A DNA stretch of 46,676 nucleotides, from assembly GCF_014696625.1 (NCBI RefSeq), contig NZ_JACJQL010000047.1:1-46676 (forward strand). Direction: 5' to 3'. A program made the position numbers and the translations under genes. Under the pieces are notes generated by a model. The model was not told where the DNA came from, ran no database searches, and saw only the letters and a list, made by a program, of their open reading frames with translations. Source of the stretch: Nostoc parmelioides FACHB-3921. Lineage in GTDB: Bacteria > Cyanobacteriota > Cyanobacteriia > Cyanobacteriales > Nostocaceae. Numbering within the stretch: the first letter of the stretch is position 1; the number at the start of each line of letters is the position of its first letter. Shown piece after piece: positions 25,973 through 35,332 of this stretch.

Positions 25973-25982
25973 AGTCCCCAAT
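25973..25982. repeat. left target-site duplication AGTCCCCAAT
   Basis: Ten bases directly abutting the outer end of IS copy A. The identical 10-mer in the same orientation abuts the outer end of IS copy B at 43290-43299. CCCCAGT/CCCCAAT heptamers are common in this genome, so chance is not excluded, but the exact position at both outer ends is what a target duplication predicts. Confidence 0.7.
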
Positions 25983-26899
25983 CAATACTTATCGGTTAAG
26001 GATTAAGCAGTATTAAGAATAAAAAAAGTGAGTGGTTGACGTTTAGTACCCGCTCCTGAGTGGATTGGTTTTCTAGATGGAAACATAGAACGAGGTTTTT
26101 TGACTACTCTGGGATTTGTCCTGCCCTGTCTTGGAGGGATTTTTTGCTCCAAAATTTCCAGGATTAGTTTGGAGAAAAAAAGGAGCATCCCTTGACCACA
26201 ACTTCGGAGTAGTTTTAAAGCTCGCACTCTCTCACCGATACGATAAGGACACATTAAGGCATCAACAATCAGATGAGTTCCCGCCTCTACTAACAATACC
26301 AAACGTACCTTCGGGAAAGCAGCCCTAGTTCCTTTTCTACTACCTGGATATCCAAACACCCTGGTATTAGCCGCGCTATCTGGTACATCCATCACTGTAC
26401 CGTCTACTGCCATCACTCGCAGTCCTCCTAAAAATGCTCCCGGCGTTTGTGGTGTGCCTAATGGCCGGACTATTTTTTCAAATAGCTGACTCATTACCCG
26501 ACATCCTAATCTCTGCCTCGCTTCGCTGATTGAAGAACTACTTGGTGCTTTCCAATACTGCCCTAATCGCGTCCACTCTCTACTTAACCCACTCACCAGA
26601 TTTTTCAGTACATCTCCCAAGCAGCATCTGATGACCATAGATTCATCGCTATGACTAGACACACTACCAAACCAGATGGCAATTTCCGTGTTCGCTCTTC
26701 ACCACTGTCTGTCTCTGATAGAGTTTCTCTAATCACTGATAGCGAAATGACTGTTTCTATCGCTTTAAATATTAACTAGGCGTATCTAATCTTGGCGTTA
26801 TTAAGGAGAAATCTTTTAGCAGCACCAGTTTTTCCGAACACACTTGTAAGTGAACAATTATCACTTTACCTTGCTTTTGTTCTTAACCGAGAAGTATTG
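25983..26899 (-). mobile_element. IS4-family element copy A, internally deleted
   Basis: Terminal inverted repeats are CAATACTTATCGGTTAAG at 25983-26000 and, at 26882-26899, the complement of CAATACTTCTCGGTTAAG (one mismatch). The element is 917 bp. Comparison with copy B shows that about 569 bp are missing, with the junction near 26184; the intact element would be about 1486 bp, a normal IS4-family size. Its outer (right) end abuts the left target repeat. Confidence 0.8.
26003..26662 (-). pseudogene. IS4-family transposase, N-terminal half plus out-of-frame tail (copy A)
   Basis: The central part reads as the N-terminal half of an IS4 DDE transposase: LKNLVSGLSREWTRLGQYW, then GLRVMAVDGTVMDVPDSAAN with the first catalytic Asp. 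Upstream of a frameshift near 26640 another frame continues the IS4 N-terminal domain (RTRKLPSGLVVCLVIAMNLW). After CGQGMLL the frame jumps across the deletion into IS 3' sequence, so the last 60 residues (FFSKLILEILEQ...) are not native. The second Asp, the YREK region and the C-terminus are absent. Two lesions make it non-functional. Confidence 0.85.
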
Positions 26900-26901
26900 C
26901 G

Positions 26902-26970
26902 GCTACAGATGCCCTTGGGCAAATTGAGAAAAATCTATTGCAACTTATAGAACAGCTAGCTCAAAGTTAG
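26902..26970 (+). pseudogene. possible C-terminal remnant of an unknown gene next to IS copy A
   Basis: Directly after the inner end of IS copy A, 22 codons and a TAG read ATDALGQIEKNLLQLIEQL and AQS, a plausible helical C-terminus. No upstream part exists because the IS begins there. The frame is too short for a family call and may be chance. The rest up to 27054 holds nothing recognisable apart from the likely promoter of the next gene. Confidence 0.25.
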
Positions 26971-27054
26971 TAGCTGCAAAAAAATTACTTTAATTGTATA
27001 GTTGCGATTGCACAGACTATCAACTCAGTTAAAACTACAGATAAAGTCGTAATC

Positions 27055-27465
27055 ATGAGCGTTGAGGACAAACATTTAGATGTTCTACAGAATATAGAGT
27101 TTGCCATCATGCAAGTCTATCAAGAAAGACCGGATTTGATTGATGCTGAGGTAATGACAGCAATTGAATCATTAATCCGCGTTTATAGTGCCGAAGCTCA
27201 AGGTAGGTCAGGCGCATCACGTCCAATTAGAGGAATATCAGCCCAAGTCGCTACACAAGTAAAGGCGATTTGTGAATTACGCTTAGGGCGAACCTCCATT
27301 TCAGATGAAACTGACCAACCGCTTGACGAGCAGATGACACCCAAGACCGTGACAGAAATCGTAGACTGTCTCAAACGAATTCAATCGTCAATTAAACTGT
27401 GGACTAATAAAGGCGGACGACAAGGGTATCTCAACTTTATCAAGCAGTTTTTTCAATCTCAATGA
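27055..27465 (+). CDS. conserved hypothetical protein (helical)
   Basis: 136 residues. It is almost entirely helical, with DVLQNIEFAIMQVYQERPDL near the N-terminus and a C-terminal part VTEIVDCLKRIQSSIKLW ending GGRQGYLNFIKQFFQSQ. No membrane segment, signal peptide or metal site is visible. The pattern is seen in cyanobacterial proteins of unknown function; I cannot name a family. The ATG at 27055 is clear. It is the first complete passenger gene of the composite transposon, on its own transcript. Confidence 0.6.
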   Translation: MSVEDKHLDVLQNIEFAIMQVYQERPDLIDAEVMTAIESLIRVYSAEAQGRSGASRPIRGISAQVATQVKAICELRLGRTSISDETDQPLDEQMTPKTVTEIVDCLKRIQSSIKLWTNKGGRQGYLNFIKQFFQSQ

Positions 27466-27720
27466 CGCACCCCCATCAGATTCTTAGAGGAAAAATGTAC
27501 TAGTACAGCACAGCGTAAATAAGCAGACCATTCTAAACTAACGAAACGCTTACGCTGTATTCATTTTGAATTTTGAATTTTGAATTTTGAATTCCGCCTT
27601 GCGGTACTAGGGCGATCGCTCTTGAGGGTAGGCATCACACTTATTCAATCACCAGATAGAGTCAGAGAAGAAAAATTAATGGTAGTTTGAGTTATTGGAA
27701 CGCTCATCTCAACCCCCGAA

Positions 27721-28200
27721 GTGAATAACTCAGTATTAATTGCCCTGACCCTCACCGGGTCTATAGTTCTATCACCAGTCAGCATTGCTGGTATCCAAGG
27801 TTCAACCCAAGCTATCAAAATGTCTTCATTTAACCTTAGTTCCCAAAAATGGCAAAACCGCGTGCTACTGGTGTTTGCACCGTCTGTTGATAATCGTGAT
27901 TACCAACAACAGATGCAGTTATTTAACCAGCATCAAAACGGTTTTACAGAAAGGGATTTAGTTCTGGTTCAGGTTTTGGCAACAGATAAAAGCTATGCCA
28001 ACGGACAGTTAATAGATGAATCTTCTGCTGTCAAGTTGCGCGATCGCTTTGGAGTTGACAAAGATAATTTTCGCGTTATTTTGATAGGCAAAGATGGGGG
28101 TGTTAAGCGCAGTGACACTACACCAGTTCCAGCCACAGCAATTTTTGAGCAAATTGACGCTATGCCCATGCGTCAACAAGAAATGCGCTCTTCGAGTTAG
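27721..28200 (+). CDS. DUF4174 domain protein, exported
   Basis: 159 residues from a GTG start (MNNSVLIALTLTGSIVLSPV), which gives a signal-peptide-like N-terminus. The core has the DUF4174 pattern RVLLVFAPSVDNRDYQQQMQ, DLVLVQVLATDKSYAN and a later DNFRVILIGKDGGVKRSD, a thioredoxin-like fold without the CxxC pair. The function of the family is unknown; it is usually periplasmic. TTTTGAA heptamers and a HIP1 site lie in the 250 bp upstream. Confidence 0.75.
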   Translation: MNNSVLIALTLTGSIVLSPVSIAGIQGSTQAIKMSSFNLSSQKWQNRVLLVFAPSVDNRDYQQQMQLFNQHQNGFTERDLVLVQVLATDKSYANGQLIDESSAVKLRDRFGVDKDNFRVILIGKDGGVKRSDTTPVPATAIFEQIDAMPMRQQEMRSSS

Positions 28201-28330
28201 AAAGTAGCTATAAAATACAACCTAGTCAAACGCTGCATTATACCCAGGGCAAACCACCCGATAGATGAAGATTAGGGGAACTGATGATACTTTGAGATGA
28301 GCAAAAGCAGATAACAAAAAGTAGCTCCCA

Positions 28331-28969
28331 ATGATTATTGTCCATCATCTCAACAACTCGCGCTCGCAGCGTGTGCTATGGCTACTTGAAGAATTAGGCA
28401 TCGAATACGATATCAAGTTTTACGAACGTGACCAGAAGACGATGTTAGCACCAGCATCACTGCGCCAAGTCCATCCGCTCGGCAAGTCACCAGTGATTAC
28501 AGATGCAGAAGTGACTGTTGCTGAGTCGGGTGCTATTATCGAATACATAGTAGAGCGTTACGGCAATGGTAAGTTAATCCCAAAATCCGGTACGCCAGAG
28601 CGTCTGCGCTACACCTATTGGCTGCATTACGCCGAAGGTTCGGCAATGCCACCTCTGGTAATGAACCTCATATTTAGCCGTTTTGGGGCAGGAGATAACA
28701 GGGCAAATGACGCATTTATCGCGCCCCAAATCAAGCTTCACTTTGATTACATAGAAGCTGAACTTGGTAAGAGTACGTGGTTTGTCGGCGAAGAGTTCAC
28801 CGCCGCCGATATCCAAATGAGCTTTCCTCTGGAGTTGGTTGCCCTGCAAGCCGAACTTATCTCAAACCGACCAAAGATTCAGGAATTTATCGAACGCATC
28901 CATGCGCGACCTGCCTACAAACGCGCCCTTGAACGTGGAGGCAAATACGACTACGCCAACAGCATTTAA
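28331..28969 (+). CDS. glutathione S-transferase-like protein
   Basis: 212 residues with both GST domains. The N-terminal thioredoxin-like domain has HHLNNSRSQRVLWLLEELGI (the SR(S/Q)-type active-site region), HPLGKSPVITD (cis-Pro) and VAESGAIIEYIVERYG (glutathione gamma-glutamyl contact ES). The C-terminal helical domain has the N-capping motif FTAADIQMSFPLE. Members conjugate glutathione or have peroxidase/isomerase roles; the substrate is unknown. ATG at 28331. It stands alone, 130 bp after the DUF4174 gene. Confidence 0.9.
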   Translation: MIIVHHLNNSRSQRVLWLLEELGIEYDIKFYERDQKTMLAPASLRQVHPLGKSPVITDAEVTVAESGAIIEYIVERYGNGKLIPKSGTPERLRYTYWLHYAEGSAMPPLVMNLIFSRFGAGDNRANDAFIAPQIKLHFDYIEAELGKSTWFVGEEFTAADIQMSFPLELVALQAELISNRPKIQEFIERIHARPAYKRALERGGKYDYANSI

Positions 28970-29057
28970 TAATTCTCGTACAAGAGCGATCTGATCGCTT
29001 GTTTCCTGAAATTCAAATGCCTGTGGTGGTAATAACGCTATTCTCCATAATTTTGTG

Positions 29058-29077
29058 TATAGTACATAAATACTATA
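29058..29077. repeat. TATAGTA-CATAAA-TACTATA palindrome, shared with 42268-42285
   Basis: A 7-bp perfect inverted repeat with a six-base loop in the gap between the GST-like gene and the helicase gene. Eighteen of its bases recur exactly at 42268-42285 near the other end of the transposon. No function is evident. Confidence 0.5.
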
Positions 29078-29142
29078 TAAAGCTGACTCCATTACTTCTA
29101 AAACAGTATCGAGTATAATAGCTGCGCCGTTTGTTGAAAGTG

Positions 29143-31398
29143 ATGTCCACCACGCCCCTACCAAGCCAGCAACAAGTTAACGCTACTCCCAAACATGAAT
29201 CAATCATGGGAGTGGTAGAACGCTTGACCTATTATTCTCAAGAATCGGGTTATACCGTGGCGCGGTTACAACGCCCCAGTGCCAAAGAACTAACTACAAT
29301 TACTGGTAGCTTTGCAGATATCCAGCCAGGACAAACGCTGCAATTAACTGGTTTTTGGCGGGAACATCCCCAGTATGGTTTGCAGTTTCAAGTGGTGAAT
29401 TACAAAGAAACCAAACCTGCAACACTTACAGGAATAGAGAAGTATTTAGGTAGCGGTCTAATTAAAGGTGTGGGGCCTGTGACTGCTAAACGGATTGTTG
29501 CCCATTTTGGGATAGAGACTCTAGATATTATTGAAAACCAAATCGAGCGACTAATTGAAGTCAACGGCATCGCCAAAAAGCGGATTGCCATGATTCAAAA
29601 AGCCTGGAACGAGCAAAAAGCCATTAAAGAAGTGATGGTATTTCTGCAAAGTCATGGCGTTTCTACTACTTACGCAGTCAAGATTTATAAGCAATATGGT
29701 GATAAATCCATAGATACAGTCACCCACAACCCCTACCAGCTAGCAGATGATATCTACGGTATAGGGTTTTTGACTGCCGATAAAATAGCTCGTAATTTGG
29801 GAGTTCCCGCAGATTCCCAGTTTCGTTACTGTGCTGGGATGACCCATGTATTGAGTGCCGCCGCAGAAGATGGACATTGCTACCTGCCACAAAGCGAACT
29901 GATTGACGAAGTAATCAAACTGCTGACAACTGATACTCATCAACCAACAGAAGATGCCATCACTGTGACTATCAAAGATATGGCCTTGAAAGATGAGCTA
30001 ATTAGAGAACGGGATGCTGATAAAACGCTCAATTGCTACAAACCTACTTACTTCTACACCGAACAAAACCTAGCCCAATTGGTACGAGTTCGCCTCACCT
30101 ACCCCATCAGTGCTGATGTTCCTCGTGTCCGGGCTTGGTTAGAGCGTTTTAGCAGTAGCCGCCAAGTTGCGCTATCAATAGAACAGCAACAAGCAGTAGA
30201 GAAGGCTGCTTACTCTCGATTTACCGTGATTACAGGTGGCCCTGGTGTCGGCAAAACCTTTACCACTCACACCATAGTTTCCTTGTGGAAAGCAATGGGT
30301 AAATCAATAGCCCTGGCTGCACCAACGGGGAGGGCTGCACAACGTTTAGGTGAGATGACCGGACTAGAAGCTAAAACCATTCACCGCCTTTTGGAATTTG
30401 ACCCCAAGACACGCAGTTTTAAAAGAGATCGCACCAACCCCTTACCCCAGAGTGCCATTATTGTAGATGAAGCCAGTATGCTTGACTTGTTTCTGGCATA
30501 CTCCCTTGTTGAAGCAGTGGCAGACAATGCCCAACTATTGTTAGTGGGAGATATTGACCAATTGCCATCGGTAGGTGCGGGTAACGTGCTGGCTGATTTA
30601 ATTAAGTCGGGAAAAGTGCCTGTAGTGCGCCTCACCCAAGTATTTCGCCAAGCTGCTACTAGCAAAATTATTACTGCATCCCATCAAATTAACCGGGGGC
30701 AATATCCCCATATTGAACCAATTTCTAATACACCCCAATCTGATTGTCTGTGGCATGGTGGAGGATTTGAGCCAGAACATGGAGTGCAGGCAATTAGTGA
30801 GTTGATTAGTGATTTTATTCCTAAACTTGGTTTTAATCCTGCTACTGATGTACAAGTGCTTTGCCCCATGTCACGGGGATTAGTCGGTACGCGCAATCTT
30901 AATAATGTACTGCAACAATTGATTAATCCACCTAGTTCTGAAAAAGTTGAAGTCACCAGGGGAGGGACTATTTTTAGAGTAGGCGATCGCATTATTCAAT
31001 TAACCAATGACTATCAAAGGGAAGTTTTCAACGGTGATGTAGGATTTATTACCAAAATAGATACTGAGGAACAGGAAGTAATCGTCCAGTATCAAGAACG
31101 GGATGTTACGTATGATTATGCTGACATGAATGAACTGGCTTTAGCCTGGAGCGTGAGTATCCATAAGTCACAAGGGTCAGAATACCCAGTAGTGATTTTG
31201 CCTTTGTACACCCAACATTACATGATGTTGACTCGGAATTTACTTTATACAGGGTTAACCCGTGCTAAGAAATTGGCGATTATTATTGGCAGTCAGAAGG
31301 CAATAAGTATGTGCGTTCGTTCTACAAAGTCGCAGGAACGGTATACCCGATTGCAAGAGAGGTTACAAGCAGCGATGAGCGTAGCCCTACCAAAATAA
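29143..31398 (+). CDS. recD2: RecD2-type superfamily 1B DNA helicase
   Basis: 751 residues from the ATG at 29143 (MSTTPLPSQQ). RecD2 helicases move 5' to 3' on single strands and act in recombination and repair without RecBC. An N-terminal OB-like part is followed by tandem helix-hairpin-helix motifs (GSGLIKGVGPVTAKRIV; VNGIAKKRI; GIGFLTADKIA). Next come Walker A ITGGPGVGKTFTT at about 363-375, Walker B IVDEASMLD and a C-terminal 2A domain with SVSIHKSQGSEYPVVILP and GLTRAKK. All helicase motifs look intact. Proteins of this RecD/TraA type are frequent on mobile DNA. An ATG-distal TTG start at 29131 is possible. Confidence 0.9.
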   Translation: MSTTPLPSQQQVNATPKHESIMGVVERLTYYSQESGYTVARLQRPSAKELTTITGSFADIQPGQTLQLTGFWREHPQYGLQFQVVNYKETKPATLTGIEKYLGSGLIKGVGPVTAKRIVAHFGIETLDIIENQIERLIEVNGIAKKRIAMIQKAWNEQKAIKEVMVFLQSHGVSTTYAVKIYKQYGDKSIDTVTHNPYQLADDIYGIGFLTADKIARNLGVPADSQFRYCAGMTHVLSAAAEDGHCYLPQSELIDEVIKLLTTDTHQPTEDAITVTIKDMALKDELIRERDADKTLNCYKPTYFYTEQNLAQLVRVRLTYPISADVPRVRAWLERFSSSRQVALSIEQQQAVEKAAYSRFTVITGGPGVGKTFTTHTIVSLWKAMGKSIALAAPTGRAAQRLGEMTGLEAKTIHRLLEFDPKTRSFKRDRTNPLPQSAIIVDEASMLDLFLAYSLVEAVADNAQLLLVGDIDQLPSVGAGNVLADLIKSGKVPVVRLTQVFRQAATSKIITASHQINRGQYPHIEPISNTPQSDCLWHGGGFEPEHGVQAISELISDFIPKLGFNPATDVQVLCPMSRGLVGTRNLNNVLQQLINPPSSEKVEVTRGGTIFRVGDRIIQLTNDYQREVFNGDVGFITKIDTEEQEVIVQYQERDVTYDYADMNELALAWSVSIHKSQGSEYPVVILPLYTQHYMMLTRNLLYTGLTRAKKLAIIIGSQKAISMCVRSTKSQERYTRLQERLQAAMSVALPK

Positions 31399-31665
31399 GC
31401 ACATGAGATGTGTTCGAGCTTTTGAGAAAAAATTCTTGATTTTTTGAGAGGTTATCTCTAAAGAAATATAAAGGGAGAAACATAAATAGATATTCTCATC
31501 TGAAGATATATGAAGAAGTGAAGTGCTATCCCTTAGATCCATAGGAAAAACCATTGTTGGCAAACAGCCTCTTATGAAAATATCTTTGCTTAAATCGAAG
31601 ATAAAATTTCTTTTTTCTCATGTTGGTTGCTAACTTTTATCATTTTGTGAAAGAAAAACATTAAT

Positions 31666-32847
31666 ATGCTGAATAAATTATCACTCGCTGCTGTTGGTTC
31701 TTTAATCATCGCTTTGGGAATGGGAGAAACTGCACTAAGCGCACAATTTACTAGTAGCGTTGTTGCTAGTGGACTAGACAATCCTCGTGGTCTGGCTTTT
31801 GGACTGGATGGCGCACTTTATGTTACAGAGTCCGGTGTTGGTGGAACAGGAGCATCCGTTGTCTTAGGTGATGGGCAAACAGCACAATACGGTTCTAGTG
31901 GTGCAATTACTAAAATTCAAAACGGGCAACAAACGCGCATAATTACAGGATTACCATCTTTAGCACCATCTAATGGAGGAGGAGGTATTGGCCCAAGTAG
32001 CATAGCATTTGATAGCAGTGGCAAGGCTTATGTAATTACAGGTTTAGGTGCTAATCCAGACCCTAGCTACTTTAATCCTTTGATATTTCCCGACTTTGGC
32101 AAACTCTTGCAAGTTGACTTTAATACCAACTCTTGGACAACTGTGGCTGATCTGGGAGCTTTTGAGGCTGCTAACAATCCTGATGGCAGCGATTTAAATA
32201 GCAACCCTTATGGGCTATTAATCCAGAATGATATAGCTTATGTCACAGATGCAGGAGGTAATGATTTACTCCAAGTCAATACAGATGGCAGTAATCTGAA
32301 TGTACGGGCTGTGTTTCCTAGCAGTTTAGGAACGAACCCATTTACAGGTCAGACCATTCCTGTGCAGTCAGTACCTACAGCGATCGCTTCCTCTGGTAGC
32401 GGTGAATTATTTGTTGGCCAACTAACCGGATTTCCTTTTACTCCAGGTACAGCTAACGTCTATAAAATTTCCTCTGGTCTGCCTCCCGAAATCTATGCAG
32501 GTGGTTTTACAGGGATCACTGGTTTAGCTGTTGACCCTCAAGGCAGTTTGTACGTTTTACAATTTGCTAGTCAAGAACTCTTGAGTGGTAATGGTGCTTT
32601 AATTAAAATTGATCCTGATGGTACTCGTACTACCATCGCCAGTGATGGGCTAATTGCCCCTACAGGCCTTGCCATTGGAACTGATGGTAGTATCTATGTG
32701 TCAAACAAAGGTGCTTTGCCAGGACAAGGCGAAGTGTTAAAGTTTGTTGCTAAACCTGTACCAGACAATAGCTCCGCAACGTTAGGACTGATAGCTTTAG
32801 GTACTATTTCTGCTGTATCTCAAATCAAAAAAAATAAATTTAACTAG
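31666..32847 (+). CDS. ScyD/ScyE-like secreted beta-propeller protein with PEP-CTERM-like tail
   Basis: 393 residues. The N-terminal signal peptide LAAVGSLIIALGMGETALSA is followed by propeller repeats (GLDNPRGLAFGLDGALYVTE, SSIAFDSSGKAYVITG, GLAVDPQGSLYVLQF, GLAIGTDGSIYVSNKG). This is the pattern of ScyD/ScyE-family proteins linked to scytonemin clusters, although no other scytonemin gene is here. The C-terminus VPDNSSATLGLIALG plus a basic end (KKNKFN) resembles a PEP-CTERM exosortase signal with PEP degraded to PDN. The frame ends at TAG, after which the same frame stays open and encodes a second, better PEP-CTERM tail (next entry). Confidence 0.82.
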   Translation: MLNKLSLAAVGSLIIALGMGETALSAQFTSSVVASGLDNPRGLAFGLDGALYVTESGVGGTGASVVLGDGQTAQYGSSGAITKIQNGQQTRIITGLPSLAPSNGGGGIGPSSIAFDSSGKAYVITGLGANPDPSYFNPLIFPDFGKLLQVDFNTNSWTTVADLGAFEAANNPDGSDLNSNPYGLLIQNDIAYVTDAGGNDLLQVNTDGSNLNVRAVFPSSLGTNPFTGQTIPVQSVPTAIASSGSGELFVGQLTGFPFTPGTANVYKISSGLPPEIYAGGFTGITGLAVDPQGSLYVLQFASQELLSGNGALIKIDPDGTRTTIASDGLIAPTGLAIGTDGSIYVSNKGALPGQGEVLKFVAKPVPDNSSATLGLIALGTISAVSQIKKNKFN

Positions 32848-33006
32848 CGATCGCCTCCCATAAAATACAAGCGAACGCGAGTAGCGTCTCGCAGAGTTAC
32901 ATCTATTCCCGAACCATCCTTGATATTAGGACTTCTAGCTCTTGGTATCTGGGGGAATGCCACAGCGCTTTCAGGCAAAATAAAACACAAATTAACTCAC
33001 AAATGA
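32848..33006 (+). pseudogene. second PEP-CTERM tail in frame after a TAG stop
   Basis: Fifty-two sense codons directly after the TAG of the ScyD/ScyE-like gene, in the same frame and ending at TGA. They include SIPEPSLILGLLALGIWG followed by a basic end (KIKHKLTHK), a canonical PEP-CTERM layout: PEP motif, hydrophobic span, positive tail. Between the TAG and this tail are about 19 codons containing a HIP1 octamer and a dispersed-repeat fragment. It could be the tail of a lost second paralogue or the original tail of the upstream gene. Confidence 0.6.
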
Positions 33007-33531
33007 GTCTACATAGTGCAGTGCTGGAAGCGTTCGCTGGGCAGAACGCCATTGCACCCCAGAAAATATAAGCGAGGAAAAACCAAAAAAAAGCGATCGC
33101 GAGGAATTATCCTCTACCGTCCGAGTGCGATCGCCCGATGGCGCAATATGGCCTCTGTCATATCCACTTCCAGAGTACATAGAAGGAGTCACCCGTAACC
33201 AACCAGCAGGCAAAGTATTATCAGGACGAAAGTTATTTTGGCGTTCAGCATCGCCAAGCCATGACTTATTTAACTGCCAAGCCACCCAGTTGGCAGTTCC
33301 CTTACTGTTGTTGTAAGAGAGCGCATATTGATTTTTTACCATCAGGTAATTATCAGGCGTAAGCTTTGTTGGTGTTGCACCACTGGGATTTCCCAGCAGC
33401 AAATGCACGCTGATTGATGGGGAAAGTTCAGTTGATGGTGGCACTTGGGACTGGGCTGGCGAACAACCGACAATCAACGCCACCAACGCCGCTACACCCC
33501 AGATTCGACAAAATCCCATAAATTGACGCAC
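32992..33531 (-). pseudogene. NUC1-type DNA/RNA non-specific endonuclease, C-terminally cut
   Basis: The frame starts with a lipoprotein signal (VAALVALIVGC, lipobox IVGC) and continues LLLGNPSGAT, WVAWQLNKSWLG and SGYDRGHIAPSGDRT, the DRGH catalytic box of secreted sugar-non-specific nucleases. After RTVEDNSS the family sequence ends and unrelated codons follow (LFFGFSSLIFSGVQW...), where two HIP1 sites lie. The metal-binding Asn and the second half of the fold are missing; 179 codons against about 270 expected. It converges on, and slightly overlaps, the PEP-CTERM tail. Confidence 0.7.
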
Positions 33532-33678
33532 TCTTAGAGATTTATTTCACTTCAGCATTTCTGATTGTATTTCCTGACGTTCACTCAGCTAGGCTTCAAA
33601 TTGTCAAGTCTCCTGCCCCACGCCCTGGTGTTCCCTTTTCATCTACAATCAGTTCATTGCTATCAAATTTGATATCAA

Positions 33679-34197
33679 ATGACTGACCACAAAACCCCAC
33701 CAAGCGAAATGATTCGTGTCCCTACTGCCCTAATTCCAGCAGTAAAAGAACTATCCAAGTTGCACCGTCAAGGGCATACAATAGCCTTGCTGCAAGCCTT
33801 AGAGGAATTGTTCACCCAGCTTGATAGCAAAATTGATAGCGATATTGCCCCTAGCAGTAAATCGATTTTGCAGCTAGAAAAGAAACTAGAAACCAAGCTC
33901 GACGCAATTACCAAGAAGCTGGAACTCATGGAGAGGGCTATTACTTCTGGGAGATACAGCAGCAACAACAACAGACCTCGCAGGCAAACCTACTCGCACC
34001 AACAACCCCAAGTTGAACTGCTACCCAGAACAAATGAAAGTTTAGCCCAAAGACTCGGTGTTACTCCCCAAAGTCTCATTGCTGACAGGGAAAAACTCAC
34101 CACCAAAGAATTTCTCAGCTATACGCTCCACCGCGACCCCATGAATACGGGATGGGAATGGAACGCTAAAACCGAACTCTACCATCCAGTGAAATAA
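33679..34197 (+). CDS. hypothetical protein with RHH-like N-terminus and coiled coil
   Basis: 172 residues. MIRVPTALIPAVKELSKLHR resembles a ribbon-helix-helix DNA-binding start. Next comes a heptad-like coiled coil (SILQLEKKLETKLDAITKKL). A polar linker follows (SSNNNRPRRQTYSHQQPQ). The C-terminal block SLAQRLGVTPQSLIADREKL resembles a small HTH and ends in KEFLSYTLHRDPMNTGWEW. This C-terminal block is seen in plasmid-borne cyanobacterial proteins, which fits the mobile context. No named family is claimed. ATG at 33679; it stands alone. Confidence 0.6.
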   Translation: MTDHKTPPSEMIRVPTALIPAVKELSKLHRQGHTIALLQALEELFTQLDSKIDSDIAPSSKSILQLEKKLETKLDAITKKLELMERAITSGRYSSNNNRPRRQTYSHQQPQVELLPRTNESLAQRLGVTPQSLIADREKLTTKEFLSYTLHRDPMNTGWEWNAKTELYHPVK

Positions 34198-34312
34198 CTT
34201 CAAGCGTTCGCCAGCAATCAAATCACGCTCCCCTTCTCTACGAGACGCTCCGCGAACGGGTGAGACGTGAGGCTGCTTGCTGTTTCAGCTAAGTACCGAC
34301 AACTGAAGACTG

Positions 34313-35320
34313 CTATTGAGATGTTTCTCCTTCAACCAAAGGGGGCTTTTTTTTCGGAATCGGTTTTGGTGGAGGATTGCGGCGTTCGGCATTGCCGCCA
34401 ACATTATCCTTTTTAGATGGTCGCAGCCCGTTGGGTTTATTCTTTTTGGCAGATTGCTGGACAGTGGCTTTATCTTGTTTGGAAGCTTTCAGGAAACGGG
34501 GTGCGGTTTCTTGTGGTGGTGCTAGTAGGGCTACAAAACCCCAGACATCACGCCCTGGTAGAAATTTCGCTTTGAGGGTGACAAATACTGCGTGTCCTTG
34601 TTCTTGTTTCGGGACTTTGGGATTAAATCGGAAGGGTCTAACTGGTGCATCCTTCCACAGCAAGGGTAGATGACTGGACTTCATGAATTTTACCTTCTGG
34701 GCTGGTTCAGCCTGCTTAATATATTCCAGTCTTTCAGAACTGAAGTTGCGGAACACAGAGATGCAGGGAGTTTGACAGACGGGAATAAACTGCCACAGTC
34801 CTGAGAACTTAAACTCTAGGTCTTCTAAATCTTCTGAGACTACCTCTTGGAATCGCCCTCTGTCAAAACCTACTAGCTGAAAAGCGATGCGATGCAGTTG
34901 CTCTTTTTTCGGGAAATGAATTGCCTTTGGATAAACTACTAAACGTTGAGTACGGTTGCCAGTAGTTTCTATTTCTTTCTTAAGAGCTTGAAATACTCTC
35001 TGTTTTCGCCCAATGTAGAAAAGTGGGTATTGATTTCGACCAATCGTAACAGTGCTGCTGCCTTCTGAATTTAGGTTTACCTCCCCAGTGATTACCCCAA
35101 CAGCTTGAAATATCGCCCCTGAAGCTTCAATGTCATCTATTTGTGATGAGGTATTTACTTGCTCATCATCCGTTGGGATTTCCAGTAGGGGGTCTATTTC
35201 TACCTCAGTTGTAGAAAGTTCTTTTGACTGGAGTTGAGCTACGTCCGGTTGGGTAAACAGAGTCTTTTCATACAACTCAGTATCAGTAGACTCCAAAGGC
35301 TTAGGTTCGTCAGATGGCAT
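34313..35320 (-). CDS. hypothetical protein, possibly plasmid-associated
   Basis: 335 residues from the ATG at 35320 (MPSDEPKPLESTD). Residues 1-70 are acidic and probably disordered. A globular middle (about 75-255) has GAIFQAVGVITGEVN, QYPLFYIGRKQRVFQALKKE and AVFVTLKAKFLPGRDVWGFV, a beta-rich pattern compatible with an OB-like or nucleic-acid-binding fold. The C-terminus is a basic Lys/Pro-rich tail (PPPKPIPKKKPPL). No catalytic motif is recognised. It converges with the RHH-like gene at 33679 and has a 950-bp gene-free region upstream. Confidence 0.6.
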   Translation of the reverse strand: MPSDEPKPLESTDTELYEKTLFTQPDVAQLQSKELSTTEVEIDPLLEIPTDDEQVNTSSQIDDIEASGAIFQAVGVITGEVNLNSEGSSTVTIGRNQYPLFYIGRKQRVFQALKKEIETTGNRTQRLVVYPKAIHFPKKEQLHRIAFQLVGFDRGRFQEVVSEDLEDLEFKFSGLWQFIPVCQTPCISVFRNFSSERLEYIKQAEPAQKVKFMKSSHLPLLWKDAPVRPFRFNPKVPKQEQGHAVFVTLKAKFLPGRDVWGFVALLAPPQETAPRFLKASKQDKATVQQSAKKNKPNGLRPSKKDNVGGNAERRNPPPKPIPKKKPPLVEGETSQ

Positions 35321-35332
35321 GATGATTGTCAA

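Noticed and set aside
28574..29164. Minus-strand frames opposite the GST-like gene and helicase start
   Set aside because: Shadows; composition does not look coding.
34316..34673. Plus-strand frames opposite the gene at 34313-35320
   Set aside because: They mirror the Lys/Pro-rich tail of the real gene; hydrophobic appearance is an artefact.
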